From contig QNGE01000770.1 in the NCBI GenBank assembly GCA_008508345.1, forward strand, positions 1 through 64,000: a stretch of DNA of 64,000 bases. Direction: 5' to 3'. Source of the stretch: Paragonimus westermani. Taxonomy: Eukaryota; Platyhelminthes; Trematoda; Plagiorchiida; Troglotrematidae. Positions 26,005 to 38,600 of the stretch are shown piece after piece; positions within the stretch are counted from its first letter, which is position 1, and the number at the start of each line of letters is the position of its first letter. The translations under genes were made by a program, and so were the position numbers. Below the pieces are notes generated by a model. The model saw only the letters and a program-made list of their open reading frames with translations. It was not told the origin of the DNA and ran no database searches.

Positions 26005-29000
26005 CTGTCGGAAAACAAACATGCAGCAACCCAAACGGTTGAATTATTTTGTAGAATTATTCCCATGAAGAAACTGGTTAGGTTTTATTCTCTTAAAATT
26101 GAGCAGTGCAATCTGACATTTGACATGCATCACGTTCAGTTGCGTGCACACTGACAGAGTGATCAGTGATCGTATGTCATACGGTGATTCCGAGATCAAC
26201 ATTTAGTCCACCCTGGGAAAATGAGTACACGTAATTAGGACAGCGCGAACATAGTTGTAGACAGACAGGTTTATGACACCCATTTGTATGTAGGTTGATG
26301 TTGACAACCAGTTATTCATCATCGCATAAGATTGAGGTATTAGGGCAACCAGAGTGTTAACGCGAACAGTTTCCGAACAAATAGATAAGGGCTGATATGT
26401 TCGATTTATACCGATTAGCAAATTGGGGGATATGGTTCTTTCTAGGGTAGAGCCCAGCAATGAATGTGCTGGTGTTCATCTTGTGACCTGTCTCGTGGGT
26501 GTGCTTACCACTGGCAGAGAACGACTTTTGATTTTCTGAAACAGTTGGTCCAACCAGAATGACCACATGGGTTCACGACCACTTTGAAAAGTGTTCAATG
26601 ACCCGTCTGTTCAAAAACGAAGTATAAATTCACATGTTGTTCATCTTGCTGCATGAAGGTGGACAGTGTATTTATTGGGTGGAATTACCACGCTTCGCTG
26701 TCTGAAATTTCTGGCGAATACCCGGCATGTAAATGGCACAAAGAAACGTTCCTGTTGTGAGCTTTCAGTTAACAAATTACGTATTTAAAGTGCACGAAGT
26801 TTTTATCCGAAAACATCACAAAATTGACGTCTTTTGGTTGTTGTGCCATAATTTTGGGAGCAAACACGTGGTTCCAAATTGATATAAAGTTAATGTGCTG
26901 CCAACCTTCCAAAGTTGATTCTGCAACTTAGGCCTACAAATCCATTCTTGCTTCACTACTGCTACTGAGTATCACGAGTTGGCTGACGAACATTGCAAAA
27001 CGTCAACATTGTGACTACTTACCTTGATTTTCACCGTCCGGCCCTCTTGATGTGTGCATAACCTCTTTACTGACGTAAGCAAAGCTCCTAAAATTCACCA
27101 CTGTACTGTTACAAATGTCACTGTCACTCTTATATATAGCTCAAGGTTATTGAGAGAAGTAAGCAAAATATCAAAATTTTATTGTCCGTTTTCTTATGAA
27201 GTTGGCGTAGGATGGATGAACCGGTGCATGAACTGAGATGAGCATAACATCATGCTTAATTTGAACAAGTCAGCGTTAGTGCCATCGTGGATGACCACTC
27301 GCAGAAGTACTGTAATCGAAATCGCACTAATGTTGTTGACAAAAAATGTCGTGTAGACATAGCTGATTGCAAACCACCCTGTTTTTGTTTGGGGTAAATT
27401 AAACAACTGAAAATCCGATCGGAAAGCTTTTTACTTCTGCGTTAATGAGAGGTATTGCAATGAGGACTGCAACAAAATCTTGTGATCACAACAGCAAACG
27501 TGTTTGGAAAAAAGTGCACTGCATCAATTCCACTTTATCGCAGCGCTTCAGCAAGATCTTAAAATTATAACTATTGAATCCTTGGAGTTACATTTTCAAT
27601 TCTCGTTTAAACGCATCTTGCGAATCGACCTTAATGTGGAAGTTTTTTGCAGTTCTGTTTACCTACCAGGCTCACGAACTTATCACGTGTATATTACTTG
27701 TTAGTTAGTATAACGCGCCCTTTATGGATAATCGGACAGATTTTATGACGAGACATGCGCACTGAATTGGTGGGAGATTATAGTGATTGTGTGTCACTTC
27801 CGACTGGTAGCAAACAGCAGGTGGAAATTGTTCTAGCTGTATTAAAAGAACCACACTGTGACATTACATTGTGTTCTGAGTACGAATGTACCGGTCCCCT
27901 TCCATCCTTGGATATCCATAATGCACGGATGACTGACGGTTCGGTGCAACGCTCGGTTGATCTCAAATGTAACGACAACTAATTGCTCATTAATTGCCTC
28001 TCCCCAGTTCGTTATAAAACAGCCCTTACCAGAAAGTTGTTCAGTAGTACCGGAAGGATTTACACTGGAGACACAATACAGAGTGAACGCAGTTAACTGA
28101 ATGACCTATCTTGAACAACAAGTAGGCGTAATCTCTCATATCTAATCGTCTAAAGAGAACTGTCATCAGTACATAGGAGCTGTTTTTGTAAAGCTAGAGG
28201 TTTCTTGTACAGTAGTCGTACAAAGAATGTGATGCGAGAACTCCACTAGAACAGTAATTTGAAGTAACTGTGCTACAGATTCGCAATGATGCGGATGTGG
28301 TAAGTTATGCCACTAACCGGGTTCCAACTTCATCATTAAAACAACGTTTTTGTCAAACCACAGACTGTTAATGGATTTTCAGGTAAACGCTCCAGCAAAA
28401 TTCTGTATCATGATTACCACAATCGTCCACAGATGAGTGCCCGTTAATGGTCAGCACAACATTACTCCGGACGTTTGTTGTACTTTAGTTGGCTGGGCTA
28501 GCGTTATTAGTTCATTGCATCGCGGAGAAACCAGCGATCCTGACTTACGTTCTTTTGTGTCAGCGAGGTGACTAGCGAGGCAGAACAATATCCTAAGCAC
28601 CTAACGTTGAGAGGCATAACTCACTGTGACTCAGATTTGTAATCAGGAGCCCACAGCAACACTGCCACTGCACCTATCGGTAGCCAATGATCTGGGCATA
28701 TCCTTTATAAGAATTCAGCAGAAACTAGTCACCGGAGGGGAAAGAGATTGATAAACAACACAAACTAAGAGTACTGAGGAGGTTTCACAAGTTCCAGTTT
28801 CAAGAATCTCGGTAAAATTGAGAGTGACCAGAATAAATCCCAGGCTCTCGAAAACCTCTGGAAGAGCAACGCAATAAGCACCCTTTGATATTCCATCATT
28901 CTAGTCGACATTGTTTGGTCAAAAACCACTGTCCGGTCAAGCCCGTTAGAAAATCTCATGGAAAATATGTCGCAGTTGGTAGTCTCACTGTTCATCTCCG

Positions 29001-31740
29001 GCAAATACCATTTCCGACTTACTTTGCTAACTGCAAACAACGCACTGAATGGTTCAGGTAACAATTCCGTGACTACTTATGTGAGAGATCACCATTCTAA
29101 CGACTTCAACGGCTGTCAGCTTATTATCAGTGTCCATTAATCGGTCACCTCGGGAGATGTCATAGACGATTCATGTCAATGAAACTTTCTGATGAAGCAA
29201 ATTTCACACAGTCACTCATAGTTGTTCAATCGACCGATCCGCACCGGTTATTCACGTAGTCCTGAGACACTAATGTCCATTTTGGTGTGTATAGCAAGAC
29301 TCGCCCGTTGGTCTATCACTGCAGTGATAAAGTTGGTAATGGCTAGTTAATGAGCAGCACAGTTCTGTGTCCACTTTGATCCTCAGCTTTCCATCTGCCC
29401 CCAGTTTTATCCCCGACAATGCAAAGAAAATGTTGTCCTGTCAGAGATCGTGTACATTGGCCCTTTTACAATTTGTTTGAGAAAGGTTCCACCCCAAGTT
29501 TATCATTTAGGAAGCCAAATTTTTTGACCATTTTTTGACCCTAACGCTTTGCTGATTATCTCGGGTAGCTTGTTTTCTTGTCAAAGCATACCTCCTCCAG
29601 ACATCAACGTGGCTTCCATCTAAATTCCGCTAGTCACACATTCATATCAAGCCATCCACAACGTTGAACATGTTTGGTTGAATACGATCAACTTCGTTTC
29701 TCATTCAGATCCTGTTTGACAAACTCAACATACACGTTACATGCGAATAAAAAAGAATGAGATTTTGTATCTTTCAGGTTAATCTGGAAGCCGCCCTGCA
29801 GTCAGTTCGTATGTATGGATTCACATGTCAAACAGAGACCGACAGCGCAGTATGATTTCCAAAGTCGTTCAGCAATTGCACAAGAGCTCAGGTGCACTTT
29901 CCCAATACTAACTGTACTAATGCCTACCCTTGATACGACCAAGATTGAAACTTCTGTAACACTATTCGTTAGTAAGATTAATTAGTCCATGAGTGACCAT
30001 AACAGATGGTAAAAAACATACGAATCGTTACTTTTTTATCATCCTAGTTAATTGATTGTAGCTACAAGTTGTGCTATATTCGTAAACATAGAACTGCTTT
30101 GTTTACCTACTGTCTGGAGCCAAACAACTGACCCACAGTATTTGTCTAATCATAAGAGCCTAGTGATAAACGTGTGGGCGACCAAAGTATATACTGCAGT
30201 GAAGTAAGGTGTGTCACAATTTATGACTTATGCCCTCAAGGTCGGTACCCTCTGGTTTCAGCAATCTTTAAGCTTGGCACTCCATTACCTGAACTGGACA
30301 CCATCACGCATTGAAAAGTTATTAGTAATGCACGTAGTGTTTAGTTGCTGAACTGTGGTTAACTTGAGGTAGAAATCGACCCGATAAGCCTTCACGATGT
30401 GGACGGGTGCGAAGCGTGAATAGTGGACTTCCGGAAAGGTGAAGTTGGGCGAATAAAGCCTGGAGGGACGGAATGAACTCTGTCACACTCATAGTACTTA
30501 GGAATCTTGCAATGCAAATGTTTGCCCAAGAAAGATGCGTTCAGAGCAAAAACTAAAGATAGTAGGGAAGATCGGAGCTGGAGTCTGAGAAATCCCCTTC
30601 TTTATAAAGCAACGAATCCATTGTGCGGAGAGTGAGAACCCACCAAAATCGGCAAAAGTATGACGTTAATTTACGAGCAAGGTAGTCGGTTTGGGTGTCC
30701 CAAACATTAAATTTGTGATTGCCATATCTTTATTTCACTGTGAGATGCAACTGACGAACAGCAACAACAAAGTAGTTGGAGGACTCCATGAAAGCTATGA
30801 ACGTTTGTGGAACCTTGACACAATTTGACATGCTCAGTGAGTGCATTCTGATTCCACTGTAATGCAGATTTTATCACCTATCATCATGAACTCCTGTTTG
30901 TGTATACCCGGATTTAGGTTGTACTCATTGAGATTGCACATATCACCAGGCATATACCAAGCTATGCTATGCAAACTACTAAGTGAATCACAAGGCGTTT
31001 GAGCTTGTAAGAATGCAGTAATCTTCGTACACACCTGTATATAAATCCTATTTTAATAACAAGGTGGGTGATGTGAGTTCTCTGTTCACTGTTTACAAAT
31101 CGATCGTTATTCGTTGCTGGTATTTTGTGACTTGAACATCCCATGATGATCATGCTGGTTGTGTGTTATCTGTATATGTTACAAATCGGTTAATACGTCT
31201 GGTCACTGGGAACAAAACAGATAGTGTTGCTCAACCTTCTAACAAAATACAGTCAGCTATATCACCGTTGTCATCACGATCAGGCGGTATATTTGGTGTG
31301 CAGCCATATTCACGGTTTTCTGTAAGAGCGTTACATAAAACGTGATTTGAAAGACACTATATATTAGCGCCTGGTCTGGTTCTTTGAAAGATTCAGTATG
31401 CACATACAGGTATACTGAGTTGACTTCGGGTTGATTCAGACTGTATTATGGTCAAAATTCTGCAACTAAAACTGTGGGCTTCTGTTTCTTAACAGGTCAT
31501 TTATCTTTGCGCTGCACTGAGTCGATTATGGTGTCCAAACATCAGTGTGGAATGTTGCAATATTCCTAAAAAGCGAAGTGGGATCTAATGGTTTTAAACA
31601 AGTAAGAAAAACGACCCTCGCAAATGGTTAATCCACCGCGCTGCTTCTCCCCTTGCAGTTTCACTCAACCCTTTGTGATCTCCGTTAGTAACACACCATT
31701 GTAGATGAGATCCAGCTGTAAAGAATACGAGCTTCGGGCA

Positions 31741-32017
31741 GATTCGTACCAGTGAAAGAAAAAGTATTCCCAAATGTAGCGAGCTCTCTAGCAACTAAGC
31801 TACGAAGCCATGCCAGGAACTAAGAAATTTCACATTTGCATTCGGTTACCCACTTTGCCACGGTTTCATATATAATTTGCCAAATGATCCAAGGCAACTG
31901 TTGCCCCGGTAGGATTTCTCGAACGGTTAACGCTGGAATCCACCAACGTCACCGTTGAGCACAGAAGTGATATTACTAGTGAGTAGTCCGGCAGATTTGA
32001 TGAAATTGAATGAGACT
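31741..32017 (-). repeat. tRNA-like dispersed repeat, dimer unit 1
   Basis: Read on the minus strand, a head with TAGCTTAGTTGCTAGAGAGCTCGC (split A-box-like) and GGTACGAATC (B-box-like) is seen at 31741-31810. The opposite strand continues from AAATTTCAC near 31826 to GAATGAGAC at 32016. Unit 2 repeats the layout exactly 300 bp later. A SINE-like or larger element is possible; the borders are not defined. Confidence 0.5.
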
Positions 32018-32040
32018 TTACTGTGAAAAGTCAGAGGTTT

Positions 32041-32292
32041 GATTCGAACCAACGACAGAAACAGCATGTCTAAACGTGACATGTGTTCCATCACAAAATA
32101 ACACAGGGAGCTCACAAATTTCACACATTGGTTCTGTTACCCGCCCATGAAATCCACCAAATGATTCAGGGATCGGCTTTACCGGCGCGATTATGTAAAC
32201 ACTTCACACTGGAATCTATCGACGTCACTGCTGAGCATAGAACGTTTATCACTAATGAGTAGTTTGGCAGATCTGATGAGTTCGGCGAGACT
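32041..32292 (-). repeat. tRNA-like dispersed repeat, dimer unit 2
   Basis: Minus-strand GGTTCGAATC (B-box-like) beside TGTTTCTGTCGTT, corresponding to unit 1 at the same offset. The remainder (plus strand AAATTTCACACATTGGTTCT, then CACTGGAATCTATCGACGTC, then GGCAGATCTGATGAGTTCGG) matches unit 1 with scattered substitutions. Confidence 0.5.
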
Positions 32293-32449
32293 CACCATCT
32301 CGCGGATCATGCGCACTGACTGTGTTGCGACGCTCATCACATTAACCACAACTGACTCATATATGAACATCTAGCCATATTCGCCTGCCAGTAATACTCA
32401 ATGTGTCCTTTAACCTCGGGAGAAGGTTGAATAAATTTTGTTCCAGTCG

Positions 32450-32515
32450 ATGTCCGAGTGGTCAACGTGATCGCCTCATGATAACGTAGAGTACGGTTCG
32501 GACCCTGGCAGTGGT
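32450..32515 (+). repeat. tRNA-like block (Ser/Leu type), probably SINE head
   Basis: TGTCCGAGTGGTCAACGTGA (A-box-like), a short middle with CCTCATGATAACG, and GGTTCGGACCC (B-box-like). The spacing suits a polymerase III tRNA promoter but the 3' acceptor stem is not convincing, so it is not called a tRNA gene. Confidence 0.4.
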
Positions 32516-34472
32516 GATAACATAGATCATTGAGTCATATCAAACACAAAATTCAGTTATTGCGTTTTTTTCGAAAGGGGCTGTTTGGAAAAACCACTAA
32601 CAACAGCAGTGGGACATTAGTCAGTGGATGCTAAACACCCTCAACGGGTGCAACCTGTACGCTTGAGATAGACCAAGTCACAATAGGTCCTGGCTATATG
32701 CAGCTTTATTAGGTGAACCACTTGAAACAAACAAGACATTACTCCCAAAGTGGGGAATATGTATAATTTGGATGGATTGTTTTTCTGCGCATATTTGGTA
32801 GCTGCATTCTGTCAGGTTAGAGATCTCGTGACCATCTACGCTTTTAGCACGAAAGATTCACAGACAAGAACACCCCCAGATCATTGGGGTCGATAGTGCA
32901 ATCTTGCAGCTCCTTTGCAGCGTATTTCATATAAGTGGAAATTCCTGCTGATTTCGGTCGAGTCAGGTATACTACTGAACGTGTTGTGCATTTTTTAGTG
33001 AGACTGCTGGTGAATGAAAGACATTACGACACAGACTGACGAGAACTTAGTAAAAAACAAATGTCATTGCAGTCTTCCCAGAGTAAGGTTTAATATGAAG
33101 TCTGACAAAATTGGGCCCTCATGGTTACGTCTGCTACATCTTAAAAGCACCCTACTACGTGACAGCATCATTGACAAACTCGTAAACACAACCGTTTGTT
33201 TTGTCAAGTGCTTGTAAATAAAACTTGTTCTACTTCAAGTGTCTGGTCCTCATTACATTTCACTACAGTTGGAATAACCGGAAACTGGAATCTGTATAAC
33301 AAAGTTTGGCAGTGACAGGTGAAAATATGTGACAGGGTGTATGGATAAATTGAGTGACTAACTCTGTCAGTAAAAAATCAACTTCACTGAACAGTTGAAA
33401 AGCGATATCATATAAACCCTCCAGATGACAAGATGAGAAGAAAGGGGCAATCAAATAAAATGTGCACAGGAAACTGACTTGTAGTGGACAGTACATTTAC
33501 ACTGATGGTTTCCCTCCATTGTGGAGGACTATGTTCACCTGAGACAGTGATATCCTACATAAAGAATAACACACTCAGACCTACTCAAACAGGAGTGCGA
33601 ACTGTCAAGCTTACAAAAGAGGCATTTTTTGCAACTAAGATGTGCTCTGAGCAATGATTCCTTCAGTAAGGGTTTATTGGCCAAAGCGATCAAACAAGGA
33701 AGCACAAAGAATTCTTTGAAGTAATTTACCTTGCAAAATTTGCACGCCAGACTGCCTTTTACACTGGTCACCGTGTCACAGTATATGGACTAATTGAGAG
33801 GTTTCATAGGCAGGTTTGTTTGTACATAATTATTTACCTTTTCTGGATGATACACACTGGCCACTCTGCAATACATAGTGTGTGAACACCACATCTCCTG
33901 GCTGACAAGTCATGTGGTAGAAACGAGTTCGAACGCTGAGTTAAACCCAATTGCTTCGTTAGTGAGAATCGGTCGAGGGTTTTTCTGGCACAAACTACAC
34001 ACAATTCATGGTTGGTCGCAACCTTTGCGAAGGGATCTTTAGAAGCAGTAAAGATATTCACTAATGGGGAGTACAGCTGGCAACAGAACTCGAACCCAGT
34101 TTATTGCGTATAATTTACAGAGCGCCTGGATACGTCTGAAAGTTGATACGTTTCTGGACTTCAGACGTTGTTGGACCCGGTACTATTCCGTCACACAAAT
34201 GTGACCTTTAGCCCCCTAAATGGTCTGCGTATACCTAACCTTCTCTGTTCCAGAATCAGCTGAAATCATAAAATGAAACAGGCGGCACATGACTGCTTGT
34301 TACCACCTAGTCCATATTCTTTCCATCGGTCTTTATCTTATTTCATCACGGCAACTACTTTCACATTAAGTATGTAGTCATTGGCCTGCAGATCAAACAC
34401 GGAAAGCAAATCCTCCTCATTGGTTTGTTGTCCTCCTGAAGCGCGCACACCTACAAACAATTGGTAACTTAC

Positions 34473-34735
34473 TCGAAAAATTTTGGATGATCTGGGACAC
34501 TACGCTCCTTTAGCCTTTTGCGCATTTCCTCCACAAGTGTGTTGGACCCGGACACCATTTCGTTGTACACGATTATCACCATATTCCAGTTGAAAGCGTA
34601 CAAAAAATCAACGAGTGCGTGCGATACATGCCAGGTTAGCGGTTCCAGGCGGATGGCCAATTGTGACTCGTCTAACTGTTGGTGGAGATGGAATAGAACT
34701 TCGGATAGAAAATAAGCTGAATCAATCTGATCTAT
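34473..34735 (-). CDS. Exon 2 of NMDA-type glutamate receptor-like gene
   Basis: 263 bases, phase 0 in and phase 2 out. The acceptor chosen is CTAACTGCCAG|ATAG; a second in-phase AG lies nine bases on, so the start may shift by three codons. The donor is TTCGA|GTAAGT. The peptide carries the hinge and the first strand-helix of lobe 2: the segment IRLEPLTWHVSHALVDFLYA followed by FNWNMVIIVYN and an amphipathic helix ending in KRLKER. NMDA subunits have the same layout without gaps, with an aromatic-N/D-W motif before the hydrophobic strand (YNW in GluN1, YDW in GluN2). This is the strongest family signal in the window. Receptor guanylate cyclases share the fold and are the main alternative. 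Exon 1 lies 17.8 kb upstream on the same strand. Confidence 0.75.
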
Positions 34736-35221
34736 CTGGCAGTTAGGTGACAGTGTGATTAAAAACGTGTACCGTAGTCCACAGTTTGTAGCAGCCAATT
34801 CTCTAGAGCATACACGACCAATATTGAGGTTGGTTCGAACAGCGCAAAAAGATAGGTTGGTCGGTTAAAAGAAACCTGTAAAAGTCTATGACAAATTGAT
34901 GTCCGGAGCGGTTTACAAGCAAAAAACACCTTTATTGATAGAAAATCTTTTAGATCAAACACAGGAAAAAAGGTGATAGTTTTTCCAATGTTGTGCAGAG
35001 TCAGTAAAATAAAGCTGAATAAGTGAATCAAAACGATTATCTTTTCAACGTGCAACGTGCACTACCATGTTTGGAAGCATTGCAATGAGTACCCCACTTG
35101 GCCAGACTTCAGACGAGGCCTACTTGAGAAAACCACATCGAAATATTGCAAACGAACAAAGGAGTATGGAGCTCTATGGGAGGTATGCTGATTGATAAAT
35201 GGATTGAGACTAACACAGCTT

Positions 35222-35311
35222 CACGAGGGCGTTATAATACTGCACGTTTTAACCACCTCGGGTGACCTCCTTCAAGAGTGCTGTAAACGAAATCACATTA
35301 ACAAAGGAACA
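35222..35311 (-). repeat. Hammerhead-like repeat, copy A
   Basis: Minus strand. The core at 35241-35278 reads CTTGAAGGA, then GGTCACC-CGA-GGTGGTT, then AAAACG. The seven-base stem can pair fully with wobbles. The order resembles the hammerhead core (CTGANGA, stem II, GAAAC) with substitutions in both conserved boxes. It shares a CGAAATCACA.TAA tail with copy B, 211 bp away. Confidence 0.5.
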
Positions 35312-35432
35312 GAGATCAAGTGTTTGCTGTGGTTAGTTCAATCTGCCCTGCCTCTGAAGTGACTGGTCTCATCCTTAGTAGGAATGAAGTCAAATAGTTT
35401 AGGCGTCATGTTTAACCTGTCATTGGTACCGC

Positions 35433-35517
35433 TACGAGCTCGTTGTAATACTCTACGTTTCAACCTATGCGGATGACTTTCTTTAGGTAATCGAAATCAC
35501 AGTAAGAAAAAAAGTGT
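35433..35517 (-). repeat. Hammerhead-like repeat, copy B
   Basis: Direct repeat of copy A. The core at 35453-35487 keeps GAAACG exactly, followed by TAGAGTATTACAACG as in copy A (GCAGTATTATAACG). Its stem II is largely decayed. Both neighbours share the flanking CGAAATCACA segment. Confidence 0.5.
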
Positions 35518-35530
35518 TAATGCGATTTTG

Positions 35531-35641
35531 ACTGTAACAATCTTGAGGAAGGTCACCCGAGGTGATTCAAACGTAGTGTATCACAACTTGTTCCTAACGT
35601 TGTTTTCATTCTCAATCTGCTTGTCGATGATTGTTCTAACC
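35531..35641 (+). repeat. Hammerhead-like repeat, copy C (inverted)
   Basis: Plus strand, inverted to A and B. The core at 35542-35580 has CTTGAGGA, a perfectly pairable stem II (GGTCACC-CGA-GGTGATT) and CAAACG. The tail (TATCACAACTTGTTCCTAAC, then TTCTCAATCTGCTTG) matches copy D at 48.8 kb. A and C could form a large hairpin in a transcript. Confidence 0.55.
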
Positions 35642-38600
35642 CTCTGACCATTAAGTGGGGGTGAGAATGGTGCACATAAGACGCATCTGTGTCTAGTGTT
35701 GCTTACCCATCTACGCCACACTACAGACAAGTATGCTTATACTGCTCGCCTAATCGCAGACATCCAGGTTTGTGAACAAAGCAATTCTTGCACGGATTAC
35801 CGACTAGAACCTAAACAGCAATTCTCGGGGGTTACTTGTGCAGTTTACCAATCGTAGGTAACTCCCATAGGAATAAGCACTGTGGAAGACAGTTTGACTC
35901 TTTGTTGTCTGATTCAATCTATACGAAACCGTGACCGCTGTGTCCAATTCGTGCGTGAAAACTAACAACCTGTTCCGCAGATTGATCTCCGATTCATTTC
36001 TGACAGATACTGTTGACTCACTTTTTCAATAGCTCACTTCCGTATGCTTGATTTCCCGTTCGCATGAAAAAGAACAACAACGTTTTGTCAAGCGTGTTTT
36101 CTTAACTCGAAAGTTTTTCGACTTATATGAAAGTTTTTTGTCGAGAATAGCAAGAAATGTGCATTTTTTGATTCTGTTATTTCTGTGATCTTGTACTTTG
36201 GCACAGCTGTGGTGAAGATTATTAGACATAATCTGGCAGTTACTTTTAAGTTAAAAATAACAGTCAGAGATGACAAAATGGTCCTTCCAGAAAGCTGCTT
36301 CCAAATCTAAATCTTAATCTTATGTGTCTATCCTCTACTAAAATACATTAATGAAGTAAATTCAAAATAACACACAAACAGTAACTGAAGTCGACAGACT
36401 GATGGAATAATGTTTTTCTACCTAAACAAGTTAAAAACAAGTAATCAAACTGACTTTTAATGAATCTCTGTGACAAATAAAGTTTGATGGACTTTGTGGA
36501 CACGTCTAAATGGAGACGGAAGATGCCCAGAAAATTTACGGAAATGGCCCATCTACAGTAAATCAGTTCATCTCGCTTTTTGAGTTAGGACTGCTGTTGT
36601 GATAGGGTGTTGTGGCTTACCTACAACTTGAACGGGAAATTGTTGCCGATTATTAATCCGACAGAGGACTATTGGACACTTGTAATTCTCCACCTATGTG
36701 CTGTGCAATGTCCCTGCAAGGTTTAAAAAGTACGTGAGTGCTAAACTGAGTTTCAGATTGTCGGAGGATATTCTGCGGTGAATGAAGGTAATCTTTACTA
36801 TGCACGTGCTTATCCATCTTTTTCTATTGAAATGTTGCCTCGATTAGATGAGCTTACTTGCTGATTGTTCGTTGTGAAGATTAGGTTAGATGCTGTCGCC
36901 AAGATTCCACCCCAGTAAAACATCGAATTTACGAGAGAAAGAGAGAGAGCGAAATGCTACATCGTCGCCAGTGGGGCAATAAAACCAGATCTATTTTGCT
37001 TTCGTAAGTCATGCAGTGTTGATGAAGTGGTTTTTCTCGTGTAGGCTCATCGCGTAACGCAGTCCTATTCTTTCCGAGCCAAAAAACACGCCCCACTATC
37101 ACATGATAGTAATCATGCGTTGTATGTCGCACATAATGGCATCTGTGTCACACAAACGGACAACATGCCTACCTGATAGCTCTGATAGCCGATTGATTTC
37201 ATGCCTATGTTGAATCAGTTCTGTTGGGTTGATGTAACTTGTTGAATGAGCTGATCCATATCGCTAATTTTATAAGGTTTGAATATGGCTGCAATGTGCC
37301 AAAAGTGAAAACCGAGAAGGCTGACACAGGACCAGTCCGGATGTCGATGGACCGTAACGACTGTGAACGGTCAATCAGCTCCATTAAATAGGATATCCAG
37401 GAAAAGACTTCCAGAAGACCGTGAATCACGTCTGTGCCCTTCAAATCTCAAAGGCTGGCTCACAAAATTTGCTTCATTACCAGTTGCGCTAACTCGGACT
37501 AAGATTTGGCTTTGGCAGTCTCAGGATTCTTTCCTTATCTTTCGCAGTGTTCTTCCTAAGGCTACTTTGTGAAAACACAACCTATGTTTCGAAGTGACCT
37601 CTCGTGACTGTTTTAAAACAATCCAAGTTCCATGTTGCTAAGGTGTTTCATTCAAACGGACCTTAAAATTTGAATGACCTGTAAACCTCCTGCGACCCAC
37701 ATTTCTGTTGCGTTGTTATTTCGAACGGGGTACACGAAAGATATTTTTTGATCAACCACCCATGTTGAAAACTGTGACAAATTTTGGGTCATCCTTGTCT
37801 GTTGTGTGATGCACCGCTGATAATTTGATCCCTGTATTCATGCTAACCTGCCCCCATTAGTAATCTGCTGTCTACCACATTCGGCATTAGTTTAAAACGT
37901 TTGACACATTGTTATGAGCTGGAGTACATTGGACATTTACAGCAATACCAACGAATAAAGCTCATGATGAATTCGCCCGATTTACTCTTCTAACCACTTT
38001 GGGAGTTCAGTAGTTAACAACGGGCATTTCACTGCCAAGACGGTGAGATCCATTTAAATTATTTTTATGCTACAACAGTTTTCATGTACCCTATTCGATC
38101 CGACCAGATTTGTGTAGTTTGCAATCTCCAAGGATGGTACCTGACCAAGTAGAACCTAAATACTACATTGGCGATGCTGAATTGAAAACAATCTGAGCAG
38201 ACGAACTATTAGTCTGTCGAATGGGACGGTACGGAATAGGTTATGAAACACACCAGTAATGTATAACGGAAGACATACGTTTCTCATAGGTTCAAATGCA
38301 GTTTACCTTTGCTCATTTACGAAAAAGAAGCGTGTGGCTTGCACTCATTTCAAAATTACTTACAGTACATTCGGGACAGTTTTGAAAATACATCCAGGCA
38401 GTTTGTGTTCGAGTGCGCCAGCATCGCGATTGCAATGCTAGGGTCCAGTCGCCTCATTCATTTCTGTATTTTCCGTAACGAAGTGTTTATTCAGCTGATG
38501 AAACAAACCAACTGCATCACTGTTCATGGATGGATCTTGTTCACTCTCAGTAGGTATTTAGGCCAGTAAATGTGAGAGAACAAATTCATCTATCGTGCCG

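Larger units (their letters stand above)
26005..34472 (-). other. Intron 2 of the receptor-like gene
   Basis: 8.5 kb, with a GTAAGT donor and a T-rich acceptor. It contains the tandem tRNA-like repeat pair at 31741-32292 and a tRNA-like block at 32450-32515. Open frames at 28765-29064 and 33535-33771 (both minus strand) have no recognisable motif. Confidence 0.55.
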
